The notes: a model not told the origin generated them from the letters alone. Positions 44,559-53,098 are shown, counted from the stretch's first letter. The stretch is 64,000 bases of DNA from Deltaproteobacteria bacterium UBA6601 (GCA_002433485.1 DJIF01000127.1:33920-97919); one strand, 5' to 3'. Numbers and translations are program-made.

Positions 44559-45914
44559 TCAGGGGCGTCTGGGTCCCCAGCGCGGATTACTGAGGGAGGC
44601 GTTGCCCGTGGACAGCCGGCTTTTGTGTTTGCCATCGGTGGTCATCATGTAGAGCTGCTTGGCGTGGCCGTCTCGTGTGGTGCTGAACAGGATGTGGGAG
44701 CCTGATGGTGAGAAGCTTGGATCTTCGTCATCTGCCTGACTTTGAGTCAGGCGGCGCAGGCCTGTTCCATCGATGTTGATGACGAAGATGTCGAAGCGTC
44801 CCTCGTCGCGTCCGGCGAAGGCGATCTGGGTGCCGTCTGGAGAGAATGCTGGGCTGACATTGTGGCCGCCCCGATGGGTGAGACGACGTACTTCCGAGCC
44901 GTCCCTGTTCATGATGAAGATCTGCGGGTTGCCGTTGCGGCTGCTGGCAAAGGCAATGTGTTGGCCATCGGGGGAGAAGGTCGGGCTGACGTCGATGCCC
45001 CACTGGCGGGTGAGTCGCGACAGAATCGAGCCCTTGGCGTCGATGGCATAGAGTTCAGAGTCACCGTCTTTGCTCAGGGTCAAGATCAGAGATTGGTCAT
45101 CAGGTGCCCAGGTGGCGCCGACGTTGATTCCTTCTCTGGCCGAGAGCTTGCGATGCCGTCCGCTGCGTAGATCGGTGACCCAAAGGTCTGGGTTGTTATC
45201 GCGGTAGCTGGTGTAGGCGATCTGTTGGCCATCGCTGGACCAGGAAGGGGCTAGATTCAGGGAGCCGTTCCGACTTACTGGCCGCGGATTGGCGCCGTCG
45301 TAGTCGAAGGTGTAGACCTCTTTGCCCTGACCGAAGTTGGCGATCGCTGCGATGCGGGTGTCGAAGTCACCGCTCTGTCCGGTGAAGGCCTCGACGATGG
45401 CATTGGCCGCGCGGTGGGAGAGCCGCCGCAGATCGTCTTGATGGCCGCTAATTCGGCGGCCCAGAAGCTGTAGCCCGGCGTCCACATCGTAGACATAAAG
45501 TTCAATCTGCAGCTCCCGGCCCTGTGCGGTACAGGCCATCTTGACCAGCCCTACTGCGCCGGGCAGGCGCCAGTTGTCGAAGTCGAATTCACCAAGCTGA
45601 ATTCCCGCGGTTGCGTCTTCGATGTAAGCGGCCGGGTCGATGATGTTGAAGTAGCCAGCGTGCTTCAGATCGGCGCGGACTACGTCCCAGATCGCCGTGG
45701 TGGTGTTGCCGTTGACCCCCTCTCTTGCTTTGGGCTCGGGAATCGCCAGAGGTAGGCTTGACTCGCTACCACCGACGATCTGGATGAAGGACTTTTCGCT
45801 GGCCTGAGCCCCTTCAGGAAGAGGCATCAAGATCATGACAAGCAGCGCCAGCAGCGCCAGGCTCCGGGGCGATGCGTGGCGGTGGTCTGGCGGAGCTGGG
45901 GTTGGGCGATTCAT
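44559..45914 (-). CDS. tolB: Tol-Pal system protein TolB
   Basis: 451-residue periplasmic protein. Signal peptide (LALLALLVMILMPLPEGAQA), N-terminal alpha/beta domain (about 45-185, TAIWDVVRADLKHAGYFNIID), then a six-bladed beta-propeller (about 205-445) with repeated blades such as SPDGQHIAFASSRNGNPQIF and SPDGTQIAFAGRDEGRFDIF. TolB shuttles between Pal and the outer-membrane Tol components during cell division. Last gene of the minus-strand tol set; its start overlaps the stop of the TolA/TonB-like gene (ATGA). Converges with the Omp85 gene. No pal gene is in the window. Confidence 0.96.
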   Translation of the reverse strand: MNRPTPAPPDHRHASPRSLALLALLVMILMPLPEGAQASEKSFIQIVGGSESSLPLAIPEPKAREGVNGNTTTAIWDVVRADLKHAGYFNIIDPAAYIEDATAGIQLGEFDFDNWRLPGAVGLVKMACTAQGRELQIELYVYDVDAGLQLLGRRISGHQDDLRRLSHRAANAIVEAFTGQSGDFDTRIAAIANFGQGKEVYTFDYDGANPRPVSRNGSLNLAPSWSSDGQQIAYTSYRDNNPDLWVTDLRSGRHRKLSAREGINVGATWAPDDQSLILTLSKDGDSELYAIDAKGSILSRLTRQWGIDVSPTFSPDGQHIAFASSRNGNPQIFIMNRDGSEVRRLTHRGGHNVSPAFSPDGTQIAFAGRDEGRFDIFVINIDGTGLRRLTQSQADDEDPSFSPSGSHILFSTTRDGHAKQLYMMTTDGKHKSRLSTGNASLSNPRWGPRRP

Positions 45915-46705
45915 GGCTTGTCCTGAGGCGAGAATCCTACCGAAATGGCGCGGTTTGCGCCCGCAGGAGGGGCCGGGACGCGGCGGGTTCGGGTTACCGC
46001 CCGCAGGCAGCTCTGGTCGTAGACGAAGTCACCGCTGCTCCGATCGATCTTGGGGTCGCGGATGTTGCCGTTTTTGTCGATGCTGAAGCCAATGGCCGCC
46101 CATGCCTCGCTGCGCTTGCTGCCAGCGAACTTCGGGAACCAGTTGTATTGGATGGCGTCGCGGACTCTACGCTCGTAGGCGGTCAGCTGTCGCCCGTATT
46201 GTTGGCGGAGGCTGTCATCAGGTTTGGCCTGCTGGTCACCATCCGGGTCGGTGGCAAAGCGTAGCTCATCGTCTTCCGGGGCGAGACTGGCCAGGAGCTC
46301 TGCGCGTGAAGGTCTGACCTGGGGCTTTGGCGGAGGCTCTGGGCTGACTGGTTGGGGCTCTCCCTGGCTGGCATCTGCCTGCTCGGTCTTGAGCAGCATC
46401 TCGTTGGGGCGCGGCGGTTCTGGCGGAAGCTCACCCTGCTGGCCAGGCGGCGGCGGAGGGGGCGCGCTGGCCAGATCCGGCAGACCTTCGGCGCGGGGGA
46501 GCACGACTGCAGAGACCATATAGACATCCCGTTCGATCATTTCCCGCCTCTCGGTGGCACCCCAGCTGAAGGTCATTGCTGCGATTAGTGCCACATGTAG
46601 TAGGACCGATGGGAGCAGAGCCAGGTGCAGGGGCGAGCCGGCCTCACTAAGGAGGCTGTGATATTGAGCGCGCTTGCGCGCCTTGGAGTGGACCTCAGGA
46701 GTCAT
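45911..46705 (-). CDS. tolA: TolA/TonB-like energy-transducing protein
   Basis: 264 residues. One N-terminal membrane helix (about 26-47, LALLPSVLLHVALIAAMTFSW), a proline-rich periplasmic linker (SAPPPPPPGQQGELPPEPP), and a C-terminal TonB/TolA domain (about 175-260; YERRVRDAIQYNWFPKFAGS, AAIGFSIDKNGNIRDPKI). It lacks the long helical stalk of E. coli TolA and in that respect is closer to TonB, but its place between tolR and tolB argues for a TolA function: transmitting proton-driven TolQR motion to TolB/Pal. GGGGGA lies upstream of ATG 46705. Confidence 0.88.
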   Translation of the reverse strand: MTPEVHSKARKRAQYHSLLSEAGSPLHLALLPSVLLHVALIAAMTFSWGATERREMIERDVYMVSAVVLPRAEGLPDLASAPPPPPPGQQGELPPEPPRPNEMLLKTEQADASQGEPQPVSPEPPPKPQVRPSRAELLASLAPEDDELRFATDPDGDQQAKPDDSLRQQYGRQLTAYERRVRDAIQYNWFPKFAGSKRSEAWAAIGFSIDKNGNIRDPKIDRSSGDFVYDQSCLRAVTRTRRVPAPPAGANRAISVGFSPQDKP

Positions 46706-46732
46706 TTCCGGTCCCCCGGCGGAGATTTCACC

Positions 46733-47173
46733 TCAGTCATTGTCCCGCGGCGGCTCGGTCACCAGGCCCACCGAGATGATGCCTGCCTTGCGGCCGGCAG
46801 CGAGAACCTTCATGAGACTTCCATAGGGAGTGTCGACATCGCCCCTGACGAACAGGCTATGGTCGCTGCGATGGCGGTAGATGGCGGGAAGCCGCTCCTC
46901 CAGTTCGTCACAGTCGAATTCCTGCTCCAGGACGTAGCACTGACCTTTGGCATTCACGGTTAGGACGACCGGCTGCTGCTCCATTTGCTCAAGGTTGGCA
47001 GCAGAGACGCGGGGGAGGTTGACCTCCATGCCCTGGGTCAGCAGCGGGGCGGTGACCATGAAGATCACCAACAGCACCAGCATCACGTCGACGAAGGGCG
47101 TTACGTTGATTTCGCTGAGGACGGTCTGTACCCCGGGCTCTCGCCAGTCACCACCGCCCGCACCCATCGCCAT
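46733..47173 (-). CDS. tolR: TolR/ExbD-family proton-channel subunit
   Basis: 146-residue bitopic membrane protein. After a Gly-rich start, the segment SEINVTPFVDVMLVLLVIFM carries the conserved membrane Asp29 that is protonated during the motor cycle. The rest is the periplasmic dimerisation domain (VVLTVNAKGQCYVLEQ, DHSLFVRGDVDTPYGSLMKVL, GLVTEP). AAAGGA stands before ATG 47173. It works with TolQ as stator of the Tol motor. Two periplasmic Cys (QCYV, DCDEL) are unusual and could form a disulfide. Confidence 0.95.
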   Translation of the reverse strand: MAMGAGGGDWREPGVQTVLSEINVTPFVDVMLVLLVIFMVTAPLLTQGMEVNLPRVSAANLEQMEQQPVVLTVNAKGQCYVLEQEFDCDELEERLPAIYRHRSDHSLFVRGDVDTPYGSLMKVLAAGRKAGIISVGLVTEPPRDND

Positions 47174-47178
47174 TGTGC

Positions 47179-48072
47179 TTAGTCCTTTCTCTGGGCTCGG
47201 TTGCGTTGATGGCGTTCCACCAGATTCAGGAAGTCGTAGCTGAAGTGGTTGATCTCTGCGGCCAGAACCTTGAGCTTGCTGGCGAAGTAGTTGAAGAACA
47301 GCACCGCCGGGATGGCGGCGAACAGGCCTACGGCAGTGGCGATCAGGGCTTCAGCGATGTAGGGACCCACCTCAGCGATGGATGTGGTCCCGCTGGTGCC
47401 GATCTTCTGGAACGCCAGCAGGATGCCCCACACGGTTCCGAACAGGCCGATGAAAGGTGCGGCGCTGCCGCAGGAAGCAAGAAATGGGATCCAGCGCTCC
47501 AGCCGGGTCAGGGACTGGGAGGCTGAGCGGCGCAGTGCTCTCGAGACGTTCTCCACGTTCCCCTGTACTCCGCCAGGACCAGCAGTTTGTAGCTTACGGA
47601 GCTCGCGGTAGCCGGCATCGAAGGCCTGGGCTACCGGTGAGTCCGGGAACCGGGGCAGATCGCTGTGTGCCTTCTCCAGGGAATCGGTCGCCCAGAAAGT
47701 ATCGAGAAAGTCTTCGCTTTGTTGCCAGGCTCGGCGAATGAGGGTCCAGCGCTGGGCGATGATGGCCCACGACAGGATCGAGAATAGCACCAGAACCAGC
47801 AGCACACTCTTGACCACCGGGTCAGCGTGGCGAATGACCGCCCAGGCATCGGTGTCATCGCCCGGCAGTTGGTACTCGACCGGTTCGACCTGAGCTGTGC
47901 CGGACGAGCTGTCATCGTCATCTCCTTGCGCCAGGGTAGTGGCTGGCATGCCCAGGGTCAGCAGGCAGCTGAGCGCGATGAGATAGAGGCGAGGGAGGCG
48001 GGTGGAGAGTCTGCGGGAGGCAATGCTAAGGGGAGTCATCGGGGGCCGGGGAGCGGGTGCAGCGGAGAGCAT
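47179..48072 (-). CDS. tolQ: TolQ/ExbB-family motor protein with N-terminal extension
   Basis: 297 residues if started at ATG 48072; ATG 48039 (MTPLSIASRRL) is an alternative 33 bases on. The core is a standard TolQ/ExbB: membrane segment PVVKSVLLVLVLFSILSWAII, cytoplasmic helices, then WIPFLASCGSAAPFIGLFGTVWGI and EALIATAVGLFAAIPAVLFF. Unusually, a signal-peptide-like segment (LIALSCLLTLGMPATTLAQ) and an acidic spacer (GDDDDSSSG) precede the first core helix. The cytoplasmic TolQR pair uses the proton gradient to drive TolA. Followed by tolR after five bases. Confidence 0.93.
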   Translation of the reverse strand: MLSAAPAPRPPMTPLSIASRRLSTRLPRLYLIALSCLLTLGMPATTLAQGDDDDSSSGTAQVEPVEYQLPGDDTDAWAVIRHADPVVKSVLLVLVLFSILSWAIIAQRWTLIRRAWQQSEDFLDTFWATDSLEKAHSDLPRFPDSPVAQAFDAGYRELRKLQTAGPGGVQGNVENVSRALRRSASQSLTRLERWIPFLASCGSAAPFIGLFGTVWGILLAFQKIGTSGTTSIAEVGPYIAEALIATAVGLFAAIPAVLFFNYFASKLKVLAAEINHFSYDFLNLVERHQRNRAQRKD

Positions 48073-48109
48073 GGTGGATTTTCAGCGGCAGCGTAACAAA
48101 GGGCGGCAC

Positions 48110-48820
48110 TCAGTTCATCTCAAGGATTTCGACCTCGATGGCCGAGTCTTTCTCGAAGCTGGCAATCAGGTGACGGGCACGCCAGTCACCCTTGAGGCGG
48201 CGGCCCATCCGGTCAACTTCAAGATAGTTAAAGACCATTCCGGCGCCGCCGCCAACCAGCGGTAACCAGCGGCTGAGCTGTCCGCTGGAGCGCAGCGCCA
48301 GACCCTTCACCACAGAACGAAGTGCCTGGGTGATGAGGGGATTACTCAGGGCGCCGCTGCCAGTGATAGCAGCCGGCAGCCGACCCCAGAGTTCTGCTTC
48401 GGTACCTTCCCAACGTAGGCTGGCCCCGACGGCGGCAGCGAGACCTTTCCAGAGCTCTAGCTCGCCCCGCTCATCTCGGTAGTCGAAACCGTAGACCAGT
48501 GAGATTCGCTGACTCAAGCGCAGCGCAACCACCAACATCTGGGACAGGCCCGGTCCCAGGCCAAGCCAGCCACCCATACCCATGGAGGCCCCGCCGAATG
48601 CGGCCTTGCGCTTTGCGCTGCGAATGTAGAGGTCTGCCTGACGGTCCAGGACCTCGGTGGGAAGGGTCTGCAGCTGTTCGATGCTCTGGACCGGGTGTCC
48701 ACTCTGGCGCAGGTCTGCCAAGACCTGGTCAGGTTCGACCGAGGCGAGTTGGTAGAGGCGATGTAGAACGCCCTCATCGATGGCGTCAAATACCGCTTGA
48801 GCGACCTCGTCGACCTTCAT
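48110..48820 (-). CDS. EcsC-family protein
   Basis: 236 residues from ATG 48820; the longer frame to 48976 crosses the promoter-like TATAAT. The central part matches the EcsC family: AFGGASMGMGGWLGLGPGLSQMLVVALRLSQRISLVYGFDYRDERGE given here only in part (GGASMGMGGWLGLG, SLVYGFDYRDE), with a Gly-rich amphipathic membrane-associated stretch. EcsC proteins are poorly understood; the name comes from the Bacillus Ecs transporter operon, although the ABC subunits are absent here. It lies 37 bases upstream of tolQ on the same strand and could be co-transcribed with the tol genes. Confidence 0.82.
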   Translation of the reverse strand: MKVDEVAQAVFDAIDEGVLHRLYQLASVEPDQVLADLRQSGHPVQSIEQLQTLPTEVLDRQADLYIRSAKRKAAFGGASMGMGGWLGLGPGLSQMLVVALRLSQRISLVYGFDYRDERGELELWKGLAAAVGASLRWEGTEAELWGRLPAAITGSGALSNPLITQALRSVVKGLALRSSGQLSRWLPLVGGGAGMVFNYLEVDRMGRRLKGDWRARHLIASFEKDSAIEVEILEMN

Positions 48821-48827
48821 GAAGTCG

Positions 48828-48833
48828 ATTATA
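48828..48833 (-). promoter_or_regulatory. -10 box (TATAAT) of a likely leaderless transcript
   Basis: A perfect TATAAT on the minus strand ends seven bases before ATG 48820 (CCTATAATCGACTTCATG). No ribosome-binding site is present between it and the ATG, which supports leaderless translation and the shorter start. The -35 position reads CTGGTA, weak. Confidence 0.5.
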
Positions 48834-49002
48834 GGCTTCGAGTGGTGCGGTACCAGGGGCTGGCCACTGGTGGCTTGCCGAGACAATCGCTGCCTGTGTA
48901 GCTCGCTCATCAGCGATGCTGGCAGCCTTTGCGCCACCCGGTAGAAGCTGAGTATACTTGTCGGCTCGGGCCGCATACTTCTGGCCTAATGGAGTCCTCC
49001 TT

Positions 49003-50136
49003 TTGTCCTCAGCCTCGCTCTTTTCCGATGAGCTGCGTGAAGAGCTTGATCAGCTGCCTCGCCCTCATCCCTCCTTTCTGGTCTCGCTACTGACCCGAGA
49101 GGAGCCAGCGATCCAGACCTTTCGAGGGCAGCTCGAGGACTGGTGGGGGCACGTAGAACCTGATGCTCGGTCATTTTACGGTGACCGCCTTGTCCAGCTG
49201 GAAAATGAGGTTTTCTTTCAAGCCTTCAGTGAACTGGCGATGCATGAGATCCTTCGCTATCACGACATCTCTGTGGGTAAGCATGCTTCCCGGCCCGGCG
49301 GTTGGATGACGGTCCGCTCCAGGAATGACTGTGAGTTTGGCCTGGGGACCGTTGCCTACCTGCCTGAGGTGCAGTTGCGTGGCTCGTCCAGCGTGTATCG
49401 CCATCTGGTTCGGGAACTCAACCAGATTCATCATCACTATCACTTCTCGGTCTACCTCAAGAAGTGGTTGCCCTACGACTTTGATCCCCGCCCCATCAAG
49501 CGGGCTCTGCAGGTCTGGCTTGATTCCTTGGACGATGGAGACTGGCAGGGTAAGTACGCGGAATATCGTGACGACTCTATTCACGTCGAGTTTTCCATCC
49601 TCGACAAGCTGAATCAGGATCGCCGCTCTCTGGTCCGCTTCCGGATCTCCCCGTTGCATACCCCTGAGGTACTTGAGTCTATTGGCAGCTGTGTCCACCA
49701 ACTGGTGACGTCCGGGGACTCAGATGCGCCAGCAGGACGTCCGCTGGTGGCGACGGTGTTCTCCAACGAACACTGGACTCTGCCGCAGGGCTTTATGCAG
49801 GACTATATATACGGCAAGCCTGACTACAGCTTTCACTGGACCACCCACAATGGTCGTCGTGAGCATGTCCGCTCCTACCAGCAGGCCAGCAGCAAGTACG
49901 GGCTCTTTTCGGACTCTGGCCTTTCCCACCTGTCGGCGGTGGTGCTGGCCGACAAGGAATGGGCGCGGGACAAGGTGGTCTTCAGCATGCGAGTTCTGCA
50001 CAATCCGTGGGCGGAGCATCCGCTGCCCTTGGATTGTTTCGGTAGTTTTGCTCAGTTCACTCCCATTGATGGTGACGGGACAACGGCTCATCTGGCCTGG
50101 AAGAACGCCGAGCGGACCAGCTTTCGGATGGCCTGA
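49003..50136 (+). CDS. Hypothetical protein, possible PD-(D/E)XK nuclease-fold relative
   Basis: 377 residues from TTG 49003, which has GGAG eight bases upstream; the longer frame begins inside a possible -10 (TATACT, 48953-48958). No signal peptide. The N-terminal part has QLENEVFFQAFSELAMHEILRYHDISVGKHA and the C-terminal part GRPLVATVFSN, GLFSDSGLSHLSAVVLADKEW and a HNPWAEHPLP motif. This order reminds me of a family of uncharacterised proteins with an E..FELxxHExL helix, a PDF-like nuclease strand and a terminal HNPxAxxPLP. The usual PDF...E residues are not clearly conserved here (NDCEF, then PEVQL), so it may be inactive. Assignment is tentative. It is followed after 35 bases by tdk. 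Confidence 0.72.
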   Translation: MSSASLFSDELREELDQLPRPHPSFLVSLLTREEPAIQTFRGQLEDWWGHVEPDARSFYGDRLVQLENEVFFQAFSELAMHEILRYHDISVGKHASRPGGWMTVRSRNDCEFGLGTVAYLPEVQLRGSSSVYRHLVRELNQIHHHYHFSVYLKKWLPYDFDPRPIKRALQVWLDSLDDGDWQGKYAEYRDDSIHVEFSILDKLNQDRRSLVRFRISPLHTPEVLESIGSCVHQLVTSGDSDAPAGRPLVATVFSNEHWTLPQGFMQDYIYGKPDYSFHWTTHNGRREHVRSYQQASSKYGLFSDSGLSHLSAVVLADKEWARDKVVFSMRVLHNPWAEHPLPLDCFGSFAQFTPIDGDGTTAHLAWKNAERTSFRMA

Positions 50137-50171
50137 GCCTTCTCAAACATCCGGATGGGACGACGATAGAG

Positions 50172-50777
50172 ATGCATCTGACACCGCAGGGTACCGGTTG
50201 GATTGAGGTCATTACCGGATGCATGTTCTCGGGCAAGACCGAAGAACTCATTCGACGCCTGGTGCGTGCGCGCTATGCCAAGCAGGAAGTTCGCATTTTC
50301 AAGCCCCGCATCGACACCCGCTATTCGGAAGACGAGATTGTGTCCCACTCGCGGATGTCCTTACGGGCCCATGTGGTGGAGAAAGCCGAAGACGTGTGGC
50401 GGCTGGGTCACGGGATTCAAGTAGTTGCGGTCGATGAGGTGCAGTTCTTTGGGGCAGCGATCGTACCGGTAGTAGAGAGCCTCGCTAATTCCGGTAGTCG
50501 AGTCCTCGTTGCAGGTCTGGATCAGGACTATCGGGGCGAGCCCTTTGAGCCCATCCCGACGCTGATGGCGGTGGCGGAGTTTGTGACCAAAAATCACGCT
50601 ATATGTATGCAGTGTGGTAACCCCGCGGACCGTAGCCAGCGCCTGGTCAATCGGGCCGAGCGGGTCCTGGTTGGTGAGACGGAGAGCTATGAAGCCCGTT
50701 GTCGGCGCTGCTTCAGCCCGGATCTACCCGGTCAGATTCAACAGAATCTGATGTATCGGCCCGGCGACTCCGTTTAA
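50172..50777 (+). CDS. tdk: Thymidine kinase (type II)
   Basis: 201 residues. Converts thymidine to dTMP with ATP (pyrimidine salvage). P-loop ITGCMFSGKTEELIRR (about 14-29), AVDEVQFF (Walker B with catalytic Glu region), VLVAGLDQDYRGEPFEPIPTL split over the substrate lasso, and the structural zinc site CMQCG with a later CRRC. ATG 50172 follows a weak GGGAC. A nine-pair hairpin starts at its stop codon and probably ends transcription. Length and motif order are normal for the family. Confidence 0.97.
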   Translation: MHLTPQGTGWIEVITGCMFSGKTEELIRRLVRARYAKQEVRIFKPRIDTRYSEDEIVSHSRMSLRAHVVEKAEDVWRLGHGIQVVAVDEVQFFGAAIVPVVESLANSGSRVLVAGLDQDYRGEPFEPIPTLMAVAEFVTKNHAICMQCGNPADRSQRLVNRAERVLVGETESYEARCRRCFSPDLPGQIQQNLMYRPGDSV

Positions 50778-50801
50778 GCCCGCTCTACCAATGAGCGGGC
50801 T
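50777..50801 (+). terminator. Stem-loop after tdk
   Basis: A perfect nine-pair inverted repeat (AGCCCGCTC, seven-base loop TACCAAT, GAGCGGGCT) begins at the last base of the tdk TAA. It lies between tdk and the convergent lipoprotein gene (ends 50825), so it could serve both. No T-run follows on either strand, so it may stop RNA polymerase weakly or act as an RNA-stabilising structure. Confidence 0.55.
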
Positions 50802-50824
50802 CGGTATGGGCTGGTATCAGGCCA

Positions 50825-51745
50825 TCAGCCTGGGGCTAGGGCATCTGGCCAGCGCTGGGTAGGTATGTCGACCAACAGCAGATCAAGGCAGGCAAGAACG
50901 CCGTCGCCGCATGCCTGACAAGCCATCCCTTGCTGCTCTTCAGCGAATTGGCACAGTGCGCCAGGGCTGCCGCCGAGGGCCGGGTCGGCGCCGCGGGTGT
51001 CCCACAGCCCCTGGATGCTGATCGAGCCTATGCCTCCTTGAACCGGGTGTGGAGCACCCTCAAGTTGGACATCTTCGATGATCAGGTCCCAGCTGGCGAG
51101 TGGCAGTCTCAGTTCAATGGCCCTACCACTGAAGTACGGCGCGGCCCAGTCCAGGTTGTGGTCGCTGGTTGGCCAGTCCGGGTCCTGCTGCTCGGTCTCG
51201 TTCTGGAGTCCGCCGATGCGGACCGGCACGGTAGTGCTGCTGCCGCTGTTAAGAAAGCTGATTACCGGGCGTACCGCACTCAGCCTGTCGAGCAGCGTTG
51301 GTTCCAGGCTCTGCGGGCTTAGCAGGCGGCCTTGGTCCAGCAGCAGCTCTTCGCTATGGCCGCCGAGATCATAGCTGAGCGGTCCGCCCAGGCTGTTGGT
51401 GAGCAGGAGCCAGGCTTCGCGCAGGGGCTCATCATTTAATTCAAGCAGAAAGCGCGCCTCGGGGCTCAGGGCTATTGCTGGTCGGGCCCGGAGCTGGCGC
51501 CCATCTTGAGCCAGCTCAACCGGGAGCTCCCAGGCAGCGCCCTGTTGGGGTTGGACCTCAAGTCGTGGCTGGTGGGCCGGGCAGTTTAGGTCGATGACGA
51601 TCCAGCCGGCACCGAAGGCGTTGGGAGTTCCTGGTGCAGGGAACTGGTTCTGGATGCTCTGCTGGCAGTGGAACAAGCCGTCCTGATCGACGACATCACA
51701 GCCCGCAAGCATGCTCAGGCACAAGATCAGTGCGGCGGTCCTCAT
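50825..51745 (-). CDS. Hypothetical lipoprotein
   Basis: 306-residue predicted lipoprotein with lipobox MLAGC and Cys16. The sequence after it has alternating beta-like stretches (AGWIVIDLNCPAHQPRLEV, ARFLLELNDEPLREAWLLLT, IELRLPLASWDLIIEDVQL). The C-terminal 60 residues are rich in Cys (ALCQFAEEQ, MACQACGDGVLACLD), suggesting disulfides outside the cytoplasm. I recognise no family. ATG 51745 has no Shine-Dalgarno sequence but a TATCAT seven bases upstream. It converges with tdk and diverges from the dipeptidase. Confidence 0.78.
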   Translation of the reverse strand: MRTAALILCLSMLAGCDVVDQDGLFHCQQSIQNQFPAPGTPNAFGAGWIVIDLNCPAHQPRLEVQPQQGAAWELPVELAQDGRQLRARPAIALSPEARFLLELNDEPLREAWLLLTNSLGGPLSYDLGGHSEELLLDQGRLLSPQSLEPTLLDRLSAVRPVISFLNSGSSTTVPVRIGGLQNETEQQDPDWPTSDHNLDWAAPYFSGRAIELRLPLASWDLIIEDVQLEGAPHPVQGGIGSISIQGLWDTRGADPALGGSPGALCQFAEEQQGMACQACGDGVLACLDLLLVDIPTQRWPDALAPG

Positions 51746-51752
51746 GGTTCAA

Positions 51753-51758
51753 ATGATA
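51753..51758 (-). promoter_or_regulatory. Possible -10 box, leaderless lipoprotein message
   Basis: TATCAT on the minus strand ends seven bases before ATG 51745 (GCTATCATTTGAACCATG). No Shine-Dalgarno sequence intervenes. The -35 position is not conserved. Confidence 0.4.
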
Positions 51759-51840
51759 GCGGCTGGGCAGCTGTCTAGGGGACGGGCAGCGGGTCTGTCA
51801 TGGCCCAATACTGCCGATTCGAGTTAGCATCCCGCTCGCT

Positions 51841-53031
51841 ATGGATCGGATTTTGATTGTCGTTTGGTGGCTGCTCGTTCTGTTAGCCGCTGTGACTGCT
51901 TGTACAGGCAGTGCAGATCGTCCTTCACAGGAAGCTGATTCCGTGCTCGAGCCAGCTATTGAACAGCCGGGCACCGCTTGGTCCGGGGGTGGTGAGCTGC
52001 TGAGGAAGGCAGCGGAAGGGGAGTCCGTCCAGTTGCCGAGAGCTCAGGGATTGTTGCCGCCGGTCAGGGCCGATCTGCACCTTGATACGGTGACCGCGAT
52101 GATGGATAGAGGTCTTACCTGGCAGGACCCGTCACTGGAGGCCTCGCTTCCGGCACTATTGGATGCTGGTGTAAATGTAGTTGTCCAGGCAGCTTGGATC
52201 CCTCGCGGTGTCGAGGACCCTCGAGGAGTTGCTCTTGGCAAGCTGCATCGTCTGCGCAATATGGTCCAGCGCAGCGGTGGTAGGGCGGCCGTAGTCACGG
52301 GTCCTGAGCAGCTAGAGCAGGTGTTACGAGACGGGCGCCTGGCAGTAATTCTGGCCCTTGAGGGCGGCACTGCTCTAACCCAGGGCATAGCGACGCTCGA
52401 TGAGTTCAGGGCCCTGGGCCTCTCGATGGTCGGACTGACTTGGACTGAATCTTCTTCTTATGCGGACTCTTCTGCTGAGCCGAGGACCAAGGGTGGAGGT
52501 TTGACCGCTGCTGGTCGGTCCCTGGTCAAGGCTTGCAATAATCGCGGTATCTTGTTGGACGTCTCTCATATGAGTGATCGGGCGACTGCAGAGACCATCG
52601 CCGCTTCCCGTGCGCCGGTGTTGGCCAGTCACTCCAATGACCGCAGCCAGAGAGCTGTGCCGCGCAACCTCAGCGAGTCGCTGCTGACCGCGCTTGCTCG
52701 CAAGGGCGGGCTGGTGGGAGTGATGTTTCATGGACCTTTTTTGAGAGCTGGGGCTAGGCCAAATCGGACCGATGTTGCCGCTCATGTAAAGGCCCTGGTA
52801 GACCGAATCGGTGCTGAACATGTGGGCATCGGCTCGGACTGGGATGGTCGGATTCGTAGCCCAGTTGGGTTGCAGGGTAGTCGGGATCTGCCCGCCCTGT
52901 ACCGGGATCTCAAGGTTGCCGGTCTCACTGATCAGGAGCTGCGGCTGGTGGCTGGGGATAACCTGCTGCGACTGTGGCGTCAGGTCTGGGAGTTGCGGGT
53001 CCCGGCTGCTCATCGTGGTGGGTCGCCCTAA
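51841..53031 (+). CDS. Membrane dipeptidase, peptidase family M19 (lipoprotein)
   Basis: 396 residues. Hydrophobic N-terminus with a lipobox-like VTAC (Cys21). The M19 renal-dipeptidase TIM-barrel follows: ADLHLDT (His80, Asp82 bind the first zinc), ILALEGG (bridging Glu), MVGLTWTESS, ILLDVSHMSD (His), VLASHSNDRS (His) and VGIGSDWDG (Asp). All metal ligands appear present, so it should be active. The family hydrolyses dipeptides, often with D-amino acids. An envelope location suggests turnover of peptidoglycan or scavenging, but the substrate is unknown. GTTAGCAT ends ten bases before ATG 51841 and no ribosome-binding site is seen. Confidence 0.94.
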   Translation: MDRILIVVWWLLVLLAAVTACTGSADRPSQEADSVLEPAIEQPGTAWSGGGELLRKAAEGESVQLPRAQGLLPPVRADLHLDTVTAMMDRGLTWQDPSLEASLPALLDAGVNVVVQAAWIPRGVEDPRGVALGKLHRLRNMVQRSGGRAAVVTGPEQLEQVLRDGRLAVILALEGGTALTQGIATLDEFRALGLSMVGLTWTESSSYADSSAEPRTKGGGLTAAGRSLVKACNNRGILLDVSHMSDRATAETIAASRAPVLASHSNDRSQRAVPRNLSESLLTALARKGGLVGVMFHGPFLRAGARPNRTDVAAHVKALVDRIGAEHVGIGSDWDGRIRSPVGLQGSRDLPALYRDLKVAGLTDQELRLVAGDNLLRLWRQVWELRVPAAHRGGSP

Positions 53032-53066
53032 GAGCCTGCATTTGCCCTGGTAGGAGCTGGGCCCTG

Positions 53067-53075
53067 TGCTATCTT
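53067..53075 (+). promoter_or_regulatory. Extended -10 promoter element
   Basis: TGCTATCTT fits an extended -10 (TG-n-TAnnnT). It ends 23 bases before ATG 53099, leaving room for the strong ribosome-binding site AAAGGAG (53087-53093). TTGCCC at 53042 is too far for a normal -35. Confidence 0.4.
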
Positions 53076-53098
53076 CCGCTCCCTTCAAAGGAGTCACT

